64,000 nucleotides of DNA from Sternotherus odoratus (GCA_032164245.1 JAVMKO010000001.1:20497603-20561602), one strand, 5' to 3'. Positions 1-11,339 are shown, counted from the first letter of the stretch. Translations and numbers: made by a program. The notes: generated by a model from the letters alone, not told the origin.

Positions 1-179
1 TATTGAAATAAGTGACATTTCAGTGTATTATAACAAGTCGTTTTGTTAATATAATCATCACTGACTGTCATTCCCAAACATTTCATGGAGCTATCTGCAG
101 GGGGCCGTGTAGTAGCAACATGGTCAGCCAGTCACTCAGACAAACAAGGTTGGTTACAGTTTCCAAGAGATATTGCTGC

Positions 180-365
180 CTACTTCTTGGTTACAATGTC
201 ACCTGAAAGTGAGAACAGGCGTTTGCATGGCACTGTTGTAGCTAGTGTTGCAAGATATTTATGTGCTAAATGCGCTAAATATTCATATGTCCCTTCATGC
301 TTCAACCACCATTCCAGAGGACAAGCTTCCATGCTGATGATGGGTTCTGCTTGATAATGATCCAA
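180..365 (-). pseudogene. hAT transposase C-terminal fragment (left arm)
   Basis: About 60 codons with the hATC signature: WW-KHEG, then a Leu/Ala helix, then TVPCKRLFSLSGDIV. The full family also has an N-terminal BED zinc finger and an RNase H-like catalytic fold, neither of which is present here. It is a relic within the foldback element and points outward, opposite to the fragment at 695-997. Confidence 0.7.
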
Positions 366-415
366 AGCAGTTCAGGCTGATGCATGTTCATTTTCATCAT
401 TTGGGTAAGATGCCA

Positions 416-721
416 TCAGCAGAACGTTGATTTTTTTTTTGGTTGTTTTGGTTCTGTTGTTTCCGCATCAGAGTGTTGCTCTTTTAAGACTTCTAAAAGC
501 ATACTCCACACTTCGTCCCTCTCAGATTTTGGACAGCACTTCAGATTCTTAAACTTTGGGTCGAGTAACGTAGCAGTTTTTAGAAATCTCACGTTAGTAT
601 CTTCTTTGCATTTTGTCAAATCTGCTGTGACAGTGTGAAAATGAACATGTGCTAGGGTATCATCCAAGACTGGTATAAATGAAATAGATGCAGAATGCAG
701 ATAAAACAGAGCAGGAGACAT
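416..721 (-). pseudogene. hAT transposase middle fragment
   Basis: An open minus-strand segment contains ATLLDPKFKNLKCCPKSERD followed by EVWSMLLEVLKE. This corresponds to the region upstream of the dimerisation domain in hAT transposases. No start signal or intact domain is present. It lies next to the C-terminal fragment at 180-365, but the two are not joined in one frame. Confidence 0.55.
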
Positions 722-997
722 ATAGTTCTCCTCCCAAGAAATACAGTCACAAATTTAATTGACGCATTGTTTTTTCTAATGAGCATCATCAGCATGGAAG
801 CAACTCCTCTGCAATGGTGGCCAAAGCATGAAGGGTCATACAAATGTTTAGCATATCTGGCACGTAAATACCTTGCAATGCCGGCTACAAAAGTGCCATG
901 CGAATGCATGTCTTCACTTTCTGGTAACATTGTAAATAAGAAACAGGCAGCAGTATCTCCTGTAAATGTAAATAAACTTGTTTGTCTTAGCAATTAG
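695..997 (+). pseudogene. hAT transposase C-terminal fragment (right arm)
   Basis: The plus-strand frame reads SIISMEATPLQWWPKHEG, then CLAYLARKYLAMPATKV, NIVNKKQAAVSPVNVNKLV and a stop. This is the C-terminal end of a hAT dimerisation domain. It is the inverted counterpart of the fragment at 180-365, which makes the element a foldback. The match to the same region at 47041-47269 is strong. Confidence 0.7.
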
Positions 998-1564
998 CAG
1001 AATAAGAAGTAGGACTGAGTGGACTTGTAGGCTCTAAAGTTTTACACTATTTTTTGTTTTGAGTGAAGTTATGTAATAAAAGAAATCTGCATTTGTACTT
1101 TACACTTTCACAATAGATTGCACTACAGTACTTGTATGAGGTGAATTGAAAAATACTATTTCTTTTGTTTATCATTTTTACAGTGCACATATTTGTAATA
1201 AAAATAATAATATAAAGTAAGCACTGTGCACTTTGTATTCTGTGTTGTAATTAAAATCAATATAAAAATATAGAAAAATATCCAAAAATATTTAATAAAT
1301 TTCAGTTGATATTCTATTGTTATAAGTGCGATTAATCACAATTAATTTTTTAATTGCGATTACATTTTTTTAAGTTAATCATGTGAGTTTTTTATTTAAT
1401 CATGTGTGTAAAAAGCTGAACCGTTATGTTATATATTACCGAGATTTTAAAAATACAATATATTTACTACAAAGTACCAGAGAAGGAAAGGAAATAGAAA
1501 GGCAAAGAACTAGGAATAGAGTAAAATCTTTCTAGAAACATCAGCACATTAGTAGGCTCTAAGT

Positions 1565-2224
1565 CAGGGGTTCTCAGGACAAATTTTTGGGTGGCCTCAG
1601 AGTGTGGCCACCAACTGCTGCTGGTGGCCACTCTTATACTTTTCCCTAAAATACTTAATTAGCTTTAGGAAAAACAAATAAATATGCACATTTATACATC
1701 CAAATCATTGCATTTTATTTATTGTTATCTAGTAAGTCTGTTGTGACAACAGATATTAACAAACATACAAGTATCAATTTTCACAGCAGACGCCTGGATG
1801 GAGAGTAGCGGGAGACAGCAGGGACCAGGGTCAATGGGGGTTGGTGGGTGGGGGACTAGAGTAGGCAGCTGGGGACTCGAGCCCGCAACCAGAGCCTGGG
1901 GCCTGCTGCCATGCAGCCGGAGCCTGGAGCTGGCACCAAAAGCCCCTTGGCCAGAATCTGCCGCCCCACCACCCCAGAGCTGAGGCCCAAAGCCTGAACC
2001 CTAAAACCTGGCTGCCTGCTTCTCCAGCATTGTGCCCCAGGTGTCTCCAGAGGGGGGCAGAGCCCATCCCCTGCTGGCAGCCCCATCAATCAACACCAAG
2101 GTGGTGTATCCAGGAGCAACGGGGGGGGGGGGGGCACTGTTTGGCCACCCATCCCTATCCCATCACAGCCCAGGAGGCTGTGACTTCAAGAAAAGCCCCT
2201 GGTGGCCGTATCTGAGAAACACTG
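1565..2224. mobile_element. hAT-type MITE with target-site duplication
   Basis: It begins CAGGGGTTCTCAG and ends CTGAGAAACACTG, the usual hAT (Charlie-like) terminal inverted repeat. It is flanked by CTCTAAGT (1557-1564) and CTCTAGGA (2225-2232), an 8-bp target duplication with two changes. The interior is GC-rich from 1790 to 2200, in contrast with the AT-rich flanks, and holds a run of about 14 G near 2119. Open frames inside are by-products of GC content. It carries no transposase. Confidence 0.75.
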
Positions 2225-2232
2225 CTCTAGGA

Positions 2233-4029
2233 ACAGTCTGTTGTTTTAAGGACAGTAAAACACACAGTACCACGGTTTTATTTTTGGAGCATTTGTTCAG
2301 ATATCTGCACAGCATGACACAAGTAACTTGGGACATCGCTCTTGCTTTTTGAAACTCCACATTGAAGAACATATCTCTAGTAGTTTTTTTTGCTTTCACA
2401 CTTCAGTTTTGATTTTCATTTTGAACAAACAATACTGCAGTCCAAATGCAATTATCATATATTCATTATAGACACATACATCAATGGGAGCTGAGCAGAT
2501 ATTACAGTATAATCAGGAAATGCAAAAAGGTCTGAAAGCTGAGCAAATCATTCAGCAAATAATTTAATAGACAAATGTAGCCTATTTTTTATTTTCAAAT
2601 TGCCTATAAGCAGTTTATAACTTTTCTTGATATTTGTAATTATTCAAAATTACTCACTGGTAAATCTTTGTGACTATATTGTAGTCTATAAATTGCTGAT
2701 TAACATGTTTTTTTGAGAAAATGCTTTTTCCACAATTCAGTTTCACTGGCTATTTTTCACAAAACCCAAATCACAAGATATTTTTTCTGTTCTTTGATTG
2801 AAACAGCATCACTCTTAGAAACAGACCTTTGGTGCATATAATTGCCATTAAAGTTTCATTACCACTCCATGAATGTTGTCTAATTTAAAATGATCCACTT
2901 CTAGGGACATTCTTCCCAGTAAACTCCTTCATTGGAGTATACACAGAAAGCAAACACAAACTGGGTGTGAAAACAGGTGAGGCATTCAGTTATTCACATC
3001 TGCCAATACATGAGTAAATGTTTTGGATTAGTCACTTAGGTACAAAAGTCACCATTTTTAAATATAACATGGTAAATCAAAGTCCTGGTGTATATACAAA
3101 GTCTAGAGCTTGTTTTTTAGAATTCATTAATTTCATTTTTGAAGCTTATTTTTAGTCATTTTTAAGTAACATGTTGAAGTCCAAAAATCAGGGGTTTGAG
3201 GGGCTTTCTCTTTGTGTATACTATAATGTAGTAATCCATGTTGTTGTTGTTTTATTATGTTGGTATATACTGTAATGACTAATTTCATTGTAACATTCCC
3301 TAGTGCATTTTAACATACTACGATTTCAAATAGCACTACATTAAAGTATATTAGAGATACTTTAGTGTGCACCAGCAGGGTCTACACAGACCAATTAATG
3401 CACAACATGTTAGTGCACTTTAATAATCACACTCCCATAGCCCACATTACTGCTCCGTGGAGAGAAGCCATTACATACATGTAACTATTTCCAGTGTCTT
3501 TTCTGATATGCATTGGATAACCACCAAATTTTTTTCCTTTTCTTATCAAGAGTGTTAGATCCATGTTTATCGGTCAGAAATGAAAATCAGAAGCCCCAAC
3601 AATATCTTTGATTAAGTAGATTAAGTAGAGCATTTAAGCACATGCTTCAATCTCCTGGAAAGTCAACGATACCTAAGTGCTTTTTTGACACAAGTCTTAA
3701 ATGATCTTCCTGCTCTCCTGATCATAAGAGCAGCAGGGAGCACAGCATAATGATTTCCTGTGGCAGAATTTCTAACTCAGCTTATTTGTCACTCTGGCCA
3801 AATGTTTTTAAACTCTGCCTTTCTCCTATTTTGATTCTTCTGTGTTTTTGTATTTTTAATGTGTGCATCATTCTGACTTTTAGTTGCATAACCCTACAGT
3901 AGAACTGACCGTTGTATTACTTGTGAATAGCATTACCTGGTTCATAATCCATCTTTGTCTGAAAGGCAAATATTGCTCATCTCAAAGACTAGTATTCAAT
4001 GGAAAATCCTAAAAAATAGGTAAAAAAAG
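2233..4029. other. Intron, no recognisable gene
   Basis: AT-rich unique-looking sequence. Around 3290-3470 a stretch with repeated AGTGCA and TTAATGCAC words and GGGTCTACACAGACC looks like an old short inverted-repeat element, but I could not define its ends. Nothing else is supported. Confidence 0.4.
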
Positions 4030-4077
4030 GTAAAAAAATGATTGCCCATGAATCTTGCTGAGTAATAGTCTACGGGA

Positions 4078-4128
4078 GTCTTCAAACTACGGCCCGCAGG
4101 CCAGATCCGGTCTGCCTTGTAGGTGGGG
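4078..4128. repeat. hAT MITE end fragment
   Basis: CTTCAAACTACGGCCCGCAG resembles the opening of the CAGGGGTGGGCAAACTACGGCCC elements at 23010 and 62780. Only one end is present, with no inverted partner, so it is a fragment. Confidence 0.35.
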
Positions 4129-4129
4129 A

Positions 4130-4402
4130 ATTTCCTGTGATGGAGAGCGGTACCTGGAGAAGCGTTGCTAGGCTGGGCTGGTTGATTCTGCACAGCCCTT
4201 GCCATCTCTAGAGCATGCTGTCTGTCTTTTTCCTTCTGCTCAGCATGCTGTCTCTCTTGCTCAGCCTGCTGTCTCTCTTTTTCCTTCGTCTCCAAATTCC
4301 TTTGGTGTGCAGCTGCCGCTTGTTTTTCCTCTGCTTCTGCGCGTTTTTCCTCCATTTTGAGCTCCCATCTTTTGGCCTCCATTCTTGCCATCTCTCTGAC
4401 AT
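4130..4402 (-). pseudogene. Coiled-coil Gag-like fragment
   Basis: The frame begins near 4391 with ARMEAKRWELKMEEKRAEAE and continues through EKERQQAEQERQHAEQKEKD to ARAVQNQPAQPSNASPGTAL. Heptad-like spacing and lack of helix breakers indicate a long coiled coil. No capsid or zinc-knuckle motif follows. A chance low-complexity frame is possible, but the non-repetitive mix of A, E, K, R and Q favours a real protein relic. Confidence 0.45.
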
Positions 4403-5720
4403 GTTCCCTTTGTTTCTCCTCAGCTTGGAATTTGGCTACTTCTAAATCCTTTTGGCCCTTACCGCCTGTTATTTTAGTCTTCCTGAAGTTAACTTAACTA
4501 CTATGCCGATAAATGAAAACAACAAACATTTGTACTTGTATCACTCATAAAATTGGTCCAGGGTGTTACTTCTCTGCCTACCAGCAGAGGGAGAAAGTCC
4601 CCCACTACTCTGATTTCAGTTTCAGAAGAACTGGATTTCCCAGTTCCCACACACACACACACACAGGGACTCCCTGAGGTGGTTACCTAGCAATTAATGA
4701 GCCTATTAGCTATTCCTAGCTCAATAGACTTCCTACCCAGCTCTTAGCTGCAAAACCTGGGCTAACTTCTGCTGCCCCCTTAAAAACTTGCCAAACCGGT
4801 TGGTTTCTAAGCAACTAATGTCTCTGCTCTGCTACCCCCTGAGAGAACATTAGCATTCCCAGCTTAGAAAAAAAAAGCCTGCTTGTTTAAAAATAACTAG
4901 AAGAAAAGGCAAAATAAGCAATATTTTCTATAATACTCTTTCTAGGTTCACAAAATTCTATCCACTGCCAGCCATGTCAAAGTTTGCCTCCCCACTCTGA
5001 ACTCTAGGGTAAAGACGTGGGGACCCGCATGAAAGAAGAAATAACCCCCCAAGCTTATTTTACCAGCTTAGGTTAAAACTTTTCCCCAGAACACAAACTT
5101 CTCCAGTGTCTGGACTGGTACCACTGCCACCAGCAATTTAAGCCCACAAAACAATGGGTTAGGGTAAATTGGAAACCCCCTGTAACACTCCTCAAATCTT
5201 TTCCCTTTACCTGGGAGAGACTTGAGAAGCAAAGACCAAAACCCTTACTTTCTGTGAGATGTGCCCGATCCAAACCAGGATCTATCCAAGGGAAACAAAC
5301 AGTCTGAGTCTTAAAAGAAGAGTTTAATTAAAGAAAAAGAAGCATAACTCCCTTGTACAGAAATCAATAGAGAAAACCTCTTGCATCACAAAGCCTCACT
5401 GATCCCTCCCTGGGAATTCTTCCTCTGCTAAAGCTTAACAGCAAAGAAACACTGTGGATCAATTATCAAGTGATACAGGCATACAATTCACTTACTACTG
5501 AACTTGACTTGTTAGAAGATTATAGGTATGTAGAATAAAGACAGAAGGGTGGTTCGTCCCATAGCTGGGTGAACAGTATGAGAGCCAGAGAACTAGAACT
5601 GAAACTAAAAACTCTCTTTGTCTCCGAGGTTGATTAGCATTTCCGTTTCGTCATTCCCTCTCAGGTTACTTCAGGTTAACCCTTTACAGGTAAAACAGTA
5701 ATTCTAAGCTACTTTCTACT

Positions 5721-6250
5721 TATGACAGGAAGTAATGGTGTCTAGTTGTTAAAGGATCAGGAGTCTTGGGTTACAGTCCAGCCATTGATTTTCCATGTGA
5801 CCTTGAGAAACTCAATCATTTTGTGCTTCAGTTTCCCATTTATAAAATTAGAATAATAGTATTTGCCTGGCAACAGGAGATTTGGTAGACTTAGGATGTG
5901 TCTACCCTGCATACTCCTTACAGTGACATGAGAGTACATAAACTACATGCCTTCTTAGTATGGGTATAAATAGCGGTGTGGATGGTGAATGAATTTTAAA
6001 TGAATTACAGTACATGTAAACATGAATTCCATTTACTTTAATTGGAATCAGACCAGGCCCAAAAGGATTTAATACCTGCTGTAACTACAGTTCTCAAAGC
6101 AACCTTAACTACGGAGCCACTTTTAACAGCTACATGTTCTTTTTCTTTTTAAAGATGCAGTTGTTAGGTTTTTAGTTTTATTTCACTGGTTAAACTCTTC
6201 TGTTGCCTATAATATCATAAATCAAATGTTTGTTTTAGGCTAGAATACAT
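5721..6250. other. Intron, no recognisable gene
   Basis: AT-rich sequence without splice-bordered open frames. GATGTGTCTACCCTGCATAC near 5898 resembles the ends of short inverted-repeat elements common in reptiles, but no partner end was found. Confidence 0.4.
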
Positions 6251-6260
6251 AAATGCTTTC

Positions 6261-6380
6261 ATGTATGGCTAAACCACCCTGAACACGCCTGATACTGTCT
6301 GATCTTGGAAGCTAAGCAGGGGTGGGCCTGGCTAGTACTTGGATGGGAGACCTCCTGGGAATTTCAGGTGCTGTAGGCTT
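6261..6380 (+). pseudogene. 5S rRNA-like head of the SINE
   Basis: Nearly full-length similarity to 5S rRNA, with the internal control region (A box, intermediate element, C box) at about 6308-6356 largely readable. Changes in several helices and loss of the terminal T-run argue against a working 5S gene. Its position inside the target duplication shows it arrived as part of the retroposon. Confidence 0.8.
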
Positions 6381-6524
6381 AACACCTGGCAGTAGGTATA
6401 AAAAATGCCTCCAACGACAGATGGAGTGACGCATTGGTTGGAGTATACCCCAGTCGTATCACTGGTTGTGTCCAGTCTAAGTGGACCCTGCCATAGTGTG
6501 GGAATAACGCTAGGAAAAACACAA
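6261..6524 (+). mobile_element. 5S rRNA-headed SINE (SINE3-type retroposon)
   Basis: The first 120 nt (6261-6380) align with vertebrate 5S rRNA from the ACCACCCTGAAC region through TGATCTTGGAAGCTAAGCAG and TAGTACTTGGATGGGAGACC to GGTGCTGTAGGCTT, with about 15-20 changes. A 144-nt body of different sequence follows. The unit is flanked by AAATGCTTTC at 6251-6260 and again at 6525-6534, a perfect 10-bp target duplication that encloses head and body together. Known: 5S-derived SINEs (SINE3 class, including AmnSINE1 in amniotes) use the internal pol III promoter of 5S rRNA. The 5S terminator T-run is missing (GGCTTAACACC), which allows read-through. Alternative: a one-off retroposed 5S read-through transcript. 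Confidence 0.75.
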
Positions 6525-6534
6525 AAATGCTTTC

Positions 6535-7205
6535 TTAAAATGATAGTACGGTAATTTGTAGGTATTTTGAGTAATGTGTAAATATGCAACAGTAGTGATG
6601 TAGAGGAGGAAGCTAAGAAAAGTAGCCGAGTTTGTCAACTTGTATGCAAGATATTCTACCATGCTATATGGAAAAGACAGGTTTATAATCACACCTTTTT
6701 TACAGGTATTGCATTTGGCAAGCAGTTTAAAGACCAATGTAAAACTCCTTACCAGCACTGAAAAGCTGTTCCTGTAGATAATTGAGGCTTATTATTAACC
6801 TTTTATGTGTTTTCCAAGGACCCTTGAAATTCATAGGAAGCTTTATGGGCAAAATTTGGCCTTACCTGAGGAAAAATATATCAGCACTCCCTGGAAAACA
6901 GAAAAAGCAACAAATGCTTAGCAGTGTTTTAGAAGATAAAATAACATTGAACACACCCTGTTAAATTATCTCGGTATGCTTCTACCCTCACCTGCTGCTA
7001 AGTAAATAGGATTGTTCTCCTCTTTACTGTTTACTGGAGTTAAAGCTTTAACTCCTTTCACTATCTGTCTCAGATATGAGCTTTTATAACATTCTTCCTT
7101 CCTTTTCCCCTTCTTTTTCTTAATGTGTTTGCTTTGCAGATGTCAAAAATAAACCTCCTTTTTTGGTATAGAACAAAATAAGATACATTGTGCCTGATTC
7201 TGTCT
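6535..7205. other. Intron, no recognisable gene
   Basis: AT-rich sequence with no clear repeat borders or coding signal. Short open stretches have no recognisable motif. Confidence 0.4.
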
Positions 7206-7925
7206 TTGGTTACCTTTATTATTGTTATTATTAATTACCGTATTTTTCGTCTTATAGGACGCTCCGTCCTATAAGACGCCCCCTCATTTTTAAATAAAAA
7301 ATCCGGAAAAAAAAAAAAAAAAAAAAACCCTCGCTCTCCCCTCCCCGCCGCGCGGGCGGGCTGCCGGGGTTCCCCCCTCCCCGCCGGACAAAAAAAAAAA
7401 AAAAAAGCGCCTCGCTCTCCCGTCCCCGCCGCGCGGACGGGCTGCCGGGAGCGTCCCGGTCCCCCCCTCCCCGCCGCGGGCGGGCTGCCGGGAGCGCGCC
7501 CGCGGCGGGGAGGGGGGAACCGGGACGCTCCCGGCAGCCCGCCCGCGTGGCGGGGACGGGAGAGCGAGGCGCTTTTTTTTTTTTTTTTTTTTTTTTTTGT
7601 GTCCGGCGGGGAGGGGGGAACCCCGGCAGCGCGCCCGCGGCGGGGAGGGGGGAACCTCGGCAGCGCGCCCGCGCGGCGGGGACGGGAGAGCGAGGCACTT
7701 TTTTTTTTTTTTTTTTTTTTTTGCATTCGCCCTATAAGACGCACCAACTTTTTCCCCCCCGTTTTGGGGAAGAAAAAGTGCGTCTTATAGGGCGAAAAAT
7801 ACGGTAACATTAGAGTAACACCTTGCAGCCAGAGTCATGTTGGGTAGGTGCTGTACAAATGTATAACAATGAAACAATCTCTGCTACAAAGAGCTTACCA
7901 GCTAAATAAACCCTGTGCAGCCTCT
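7206..7925 (+). repeat. Old MIR/CORE-like SINE split by the palindromic MITE
   Basis: The right part (7807-7920) contains TAGGTGCTGTACAAATGTATA and CTACAAAGAGCTTACCAGCTAAAT, a pattern I recognise from an old amniote SINE/LINE-tail family. The left part is the ATTATTATT-rich 5' edge at 7217-7237. The element at 7238-7804 interrupts it at a TA. The family name is uncertain. Confidence 0.4.
7238..7804. mobile_element. TA-flanked palindromic MITE with GC-rich arms
   Basis: The ends are CCGTATTTTTCGTCTTATAG and its near inverse (CTTATAGGGCGAAAAATACGG), bordered by TA on both sides (7236-7237 and 7805-7806), as for Tc1/mariner-like elements. The interior is a long imperfect palindrome. GC-rich blocks on the left (CTCCCGTCCCCGCCGCG types) recur in inverse on the right, separated by A-runs of 17-20 on the left and T-runs of 23 or so on the right. 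The centre lies near 7500. Apparent Arg/Pro-rich open frames are artefacts of this composition. Confidence 0.65.
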
Positions 7926-7979
7926 ATGCAGTCAGTAGGATAAATTCTACTCTGGTACACATATTTGTTCAATGTAAAC

Positions 7980-8945
7980 AAGGGTGGAGTTTAGTCCTTT
8001 TAGTTAAGTGGAAGTGGGGCATGTGCATTTGAAGTTGCAATGTGATGCAATGGGAAACTTGGGAGTAGTTGAGAGCAGAAATGCCACCCACTTGCACCAA
8101 CGGGTGAGGCCGGGGGAACTTGGTGTGGCCAGTGGTGAAAGGGGGACAGTCTAGGTAGCAAGGAAGGAAGATACTATCCCAGGGACAATAGATAGTTTCT
8201 CCCCCTGTTAGTCTCTGGTTCCCATTGGCCAGCTGGTCAAGAGGGTTGGAGCCTCTTTTGGCTCCGATCCAGCAGCCCACTCGGCCTGACAGATGCTGTG
8301 GATCTAGCTGATTGCCCATGTGGGGGGGTCAGGAAGGAATTTTTTTCTCCCATGGGCCAATTGGCAGAGGATCAGGGAGTTTTTGGCCTTCCTCGCAGCA
8401 CCTTCAAGCCACAATGGGATAAGCAAGAACACACTTAGTACCTAACTGAGGTACTGTGATGACATCATTTATTCATCACCAGTTGTGGCCAGTTTCCAGT
8501 GCAGTTAAGAAAATAAAATGAATGATTCCCAGAAAGACCTGGGGATTTTGGTGATGAGCCTTGGGCTCATGTGATAAAGTGCCCTTCATGGGCGGAGATC
8601 AGACTTTGTGGCCCTCATGGACCTAGGTCCCCAACCTGCTGCACCCTCTGTCCCCCTCATGGGAGAAGAGGGTGGGTGCTGGGTCTCAGGGAGAACTGAG
8701 TCCTGGGGTGTAGGCTGAGAATAGGCTATCCCACATTATGGGTCATATGGTAAGGAGCCTTGTAACCTTCTGCCAGATACGGATAGTACGGTAAAGGGCT
8801 CTCTACCTCTTGCACTGGAATCACTTAAATGCCTGGTATACCGTAGGAGAGTGTGGGGAATGGGCAGGTAGCACCCTTCCCCTGTGTTAAAGTTTAATAA
8901 AAGTTGTGGCCTGCCGCTTAATTCCATGTATGCATCTGTCCTCAT
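7980..8945 (+). repeat. Interspersed repeat, CR1-like 3' region or LTR
   Basis: 8318-8400 reads GGGGGGGTCAGGAAGGAATT, then CCAATTGGCAGAGGATCAGG and TTTTGGCCTTCCTCGCAGCA, which resembles CR1 3' untranslated sequence in reptiles. Towards 8895-8925 AATAAAAGTTGTGGCCTGCC looks like a polyadenylation region of an LTR or LINE. No target duplication or protein motif was found, so class and exact ends are uncertain. Confidence 0.38.
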
Positions 8946-9565
8946 CTTGCTGCTGTGTCCACATCAATCTGGACCGGGAAGTTTAAATCCATTCCACTTG
9001 CCTTCACTGTGTTCATATTGCAGGTTTTTAGACCATTTTTTCCAAATCATTGAGAACATCTGTGTTTAATGAGCTGGAACTTCAGTAGTTCAATAAAATG
9101 TTACTTGCATGATTGGAATCAGACCTTGAGTTTTAACTATAGATTAACAGTTCTATAGTTTAGACCTCAATGAGATGGTCCGTGCTGATAAAGGTTTCTG
9201 AGAATCTTTTGGGAAAGTAGAAAAGCAAACTAATTTTCTCTTTACTTCAACAAATAGCCATTTTTAAATGCTTAGAAGAAAAACAGGATCTAGCCAAAAA
9301 AGTCATTTTACTAAAAAGGCTGTTGAGCCACTGAAAAAGACCCAAGGCTCCTCTCCTAAGACACTGGACATACTGCCTTTGAAGCACCTACACTGTAAAT
9401 GTTAGAATGAGAATGTAAAGGCAACAGTTCATCTAGACAGAAAGCAAATTAAGTGAAGACAAGTGACATAAATAGGGAGACAGAGACATTTTTTTCTTTA
9501 TCAGTTAGTCTCTTTGGGGGGGGTCTTAGATCTGTGGTACTGATCTGTCTAAAAACTAGATGAAA
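8946..9565. other. Intron, no recognisable gene
   Basis: AT-rich sequence between repeats. I see no exon-like segment, promoter signature or clear repeat. Confidence 0.4.
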
Positions 9566-9959
9566 ATTGTGTCCTTTGAGTAGTGCCCCTATGGGTGCTC
9601 CATTATAGGTGCGCTTGTGCCACCTGCATGTTTGATCAGAGACTTCTGATCAGCAGTGTCCATTCAGCAGTGTCCATTCAGCAATGCTTAGCAGTCCATT
9701 CAGTCCACACATGCCTGTTAGTGAGTCTTGTGTTCCGTGTTGTTACACAGCACAGTGTAGTCGAACTACCCTTAATTCCTTCTCAGCTGCCATGGCCTGA
9801 GATGGAGCCTTAGTTTTCCAAGTTGACTTTTATCTTTGTAGTAATTAGTTTAGTATAGTTGTTCTTAGTAGTAATTTTAGCGGTTGTAATTTTAAAATAA
9901 AAGTATATGGCTTTTAGATCATTTCTTCTCTCCTGGGAGTTTTTACTTTACTCAGAGGG

Positions 9960-10420
9960 CAAGCTAAGGTCTCCCGGTTTCAAACATTGCCTGTCATGCT
10001 GAAAGGCAATCCTGGTGAGTGACAGATACTCCCAGTGCATCCGTTGCCTCGGGGAATTTCGTATTTCTCAAAAGTGCAGCTTCTGTCTGGCATGAAAATC
10101 TAGAGCCAGAAAAACAAGGAGATCAAACTTCAGCTCCTCATGATGGAGCGCTCATTATTTCCAGCTTCTGATCCTGGTCAGGGGATCCACCACCTTGTAT
10201 GCCCATCTCTGAGTAAGCCCACTATCTCTGAACCATACTCCTCAAAGTATCTAAGAAAAAGACCCAAAGGACTCATAAGACTCCAAAAGACCATCTCTCG
10301 ACTTCTCCAGGTAAGGGATCTATCTCAAAGAAATTGTGGTCTCTGATAACTTCACCCACTTCAGCACCCACTGCTTTTCGATTTCGTACCCATGAGGCTG
10401 CTGGTTCCTCAAGTATTGAG
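9960..10420 (+). pseudogene. DIRS Gag-like fragment
   Basis: One frame at about 10020-10110 reads DRYSQCIRCLGEFRISQKCS, then FCLA, a stop and KSRARKTRRSNF. The CxxC...CxxC spacing and following basic RKTRR match the zinc-binding start of reptile DIRS ORF1 as I remember it. Stops and frame changes follow, so it is not functional. Confidence 0.5.
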
Positions 10421-10574
10421 GGAATGGATAAGCCTATAGACTATGTTCTGGGCACCAAGAGTCATCAGAGTGAGGTGGCAAGAAGAGTGCTACCTCTTCT
10501 CACTTGTTATTGAAGAAGCCCACTTGGGCTCCATCTGGACTCCCCTTGGAGTGGTCAAGATTTACAGTACTATC

Positions 10575-10810
10575 CATAGGTGCCAATTCTGTGGGTGCTC
10601 CAGTATGGCACACCCACAGGAATAAAATTGTGGGTGCTCGCAGCACCTCCCGTCCACTGCAGATCAGCTGTTCAGTGCAGGAGGTGCTGGGGGGAGGGGC
10701 CGGGGGGAGGTCAGAAAGAGGTGGGGCGGGGTGGGGTCTTGTGAGGAAGGCATGGAGTGGTGGCAAGGCCTGGGGCAGAGCAGGGATCGAGCACTCTCCA
10801 GGAGATCAGA
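10575..10810. repeat. GC-rich MITE-like insert in DIRS copy 1
   Basis: TAGGTGCCAATTCTGTGGGT and GGAATAAAATTGTGGGTGCT, followed by GGGGAGGGGCC and TGGGGCAGAGCAGGGATCGA, resemble the interior of the hAT MITEs at 32982 and 56269. Exact ends and target duplication were not resolved. Confidence 0.4.
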
Positions 10811-11339
10811 AAGTCAATGCCTCTGGTACTGTCAGCTCCCTCAGCCATTATCACTTCAGTGCAGGCCATGGACATGGTACTGACAACATTCGCAGTACCA
10901 AAGGAGTTTTGCTATTACACAGCAGAAAACCATCTACATGCTACACTTATTTACAAAAATGGACAAGATTTGCCTGTGGTGTGAGCTCAAACATGTCCCA
11001 CTGACAACCTCATTGCTGTCAGATATGCTGGATTACATCCTAGAACTAAAAATCTTTGAGTTGTCCCAGAGTTCCCTTAGAGTCACCTGGCAGCCATCAC
11101 AGCTTTTCACTTTCCCTCAGAAGGTTATTCTGTATTTGCTCACGCAATGATGATGAGATTACTTGGGGGTCTCCAAAACCAGTCAAACATCCTACTCTAG
11201 TTTGGGACCTCAACTCAGTTCTTAAACATCTTACAAGATTTCTGTTTGAATTGGTGCCTACCGGCTCACTCTTCTGTTTATCGATGAAAGCAGCATTTCT
11301 GGTAGCAATCATGTTGGCTTAATGATATCTTCCAAGTTC

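Larger units (their letters stand above)
1..1410. mobile_element. Foldback hAT element, left end outside the window
   Basis: Two hAT C-terminal dimerisation (hATC-like) fragments lie head to head. On the minus strand, 180-365 reads LEWWLKHEGTYEYLAHLAHK then TVPCKRLFSLSGDIV. On the plus strand, 780-997 reads LQWWPKHEGSYKCLAYLARK then VPCECMSSLSGNIVNKK. A further minus-strand piece at 416-640 carries TLLDPKFKNLKCCPKSERDE, typical of the middle of hAT transposases. The AT-rich flank near 1320-1400 (GATTAATCACAATTAA) matches the terminal sequence of the complete copy at 45864-47636. The element is therefore an inverted-duplication derivative and encodes no working transposase. The right end decays into AT-rich sequence around 1410. 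Confidence 0.7.
4030..5720 (-). mobile_element. Degraded LTR retroelement, minus strand
   Basis: On the minus strand, 4130-4402 encodes a charged Glu/Lys/Gln coiled coil resembling the N-terminal part of Gypsy-type Gag proteins from reptiles. Farther right on the + strand (5' of Gag in the element's sense), 4970-5720 has LTR-like sequence that I recognise as widely repeated in turtles, including CCAGCTTAGGTTAAAACTT. No pol, matching LTR pair or target duplication was found. A (CA)n run sits at about 4649-4664. Family placement is an inference from the coiled-coil Gag and from memory of the repeat. Confidence 0.45.

Noticed and set aside
6261..6380. A functional 5S rRNA gene
   Set aside because: Many substitutions, no terminator T-run and a retroposon-style duplication around head plus body.
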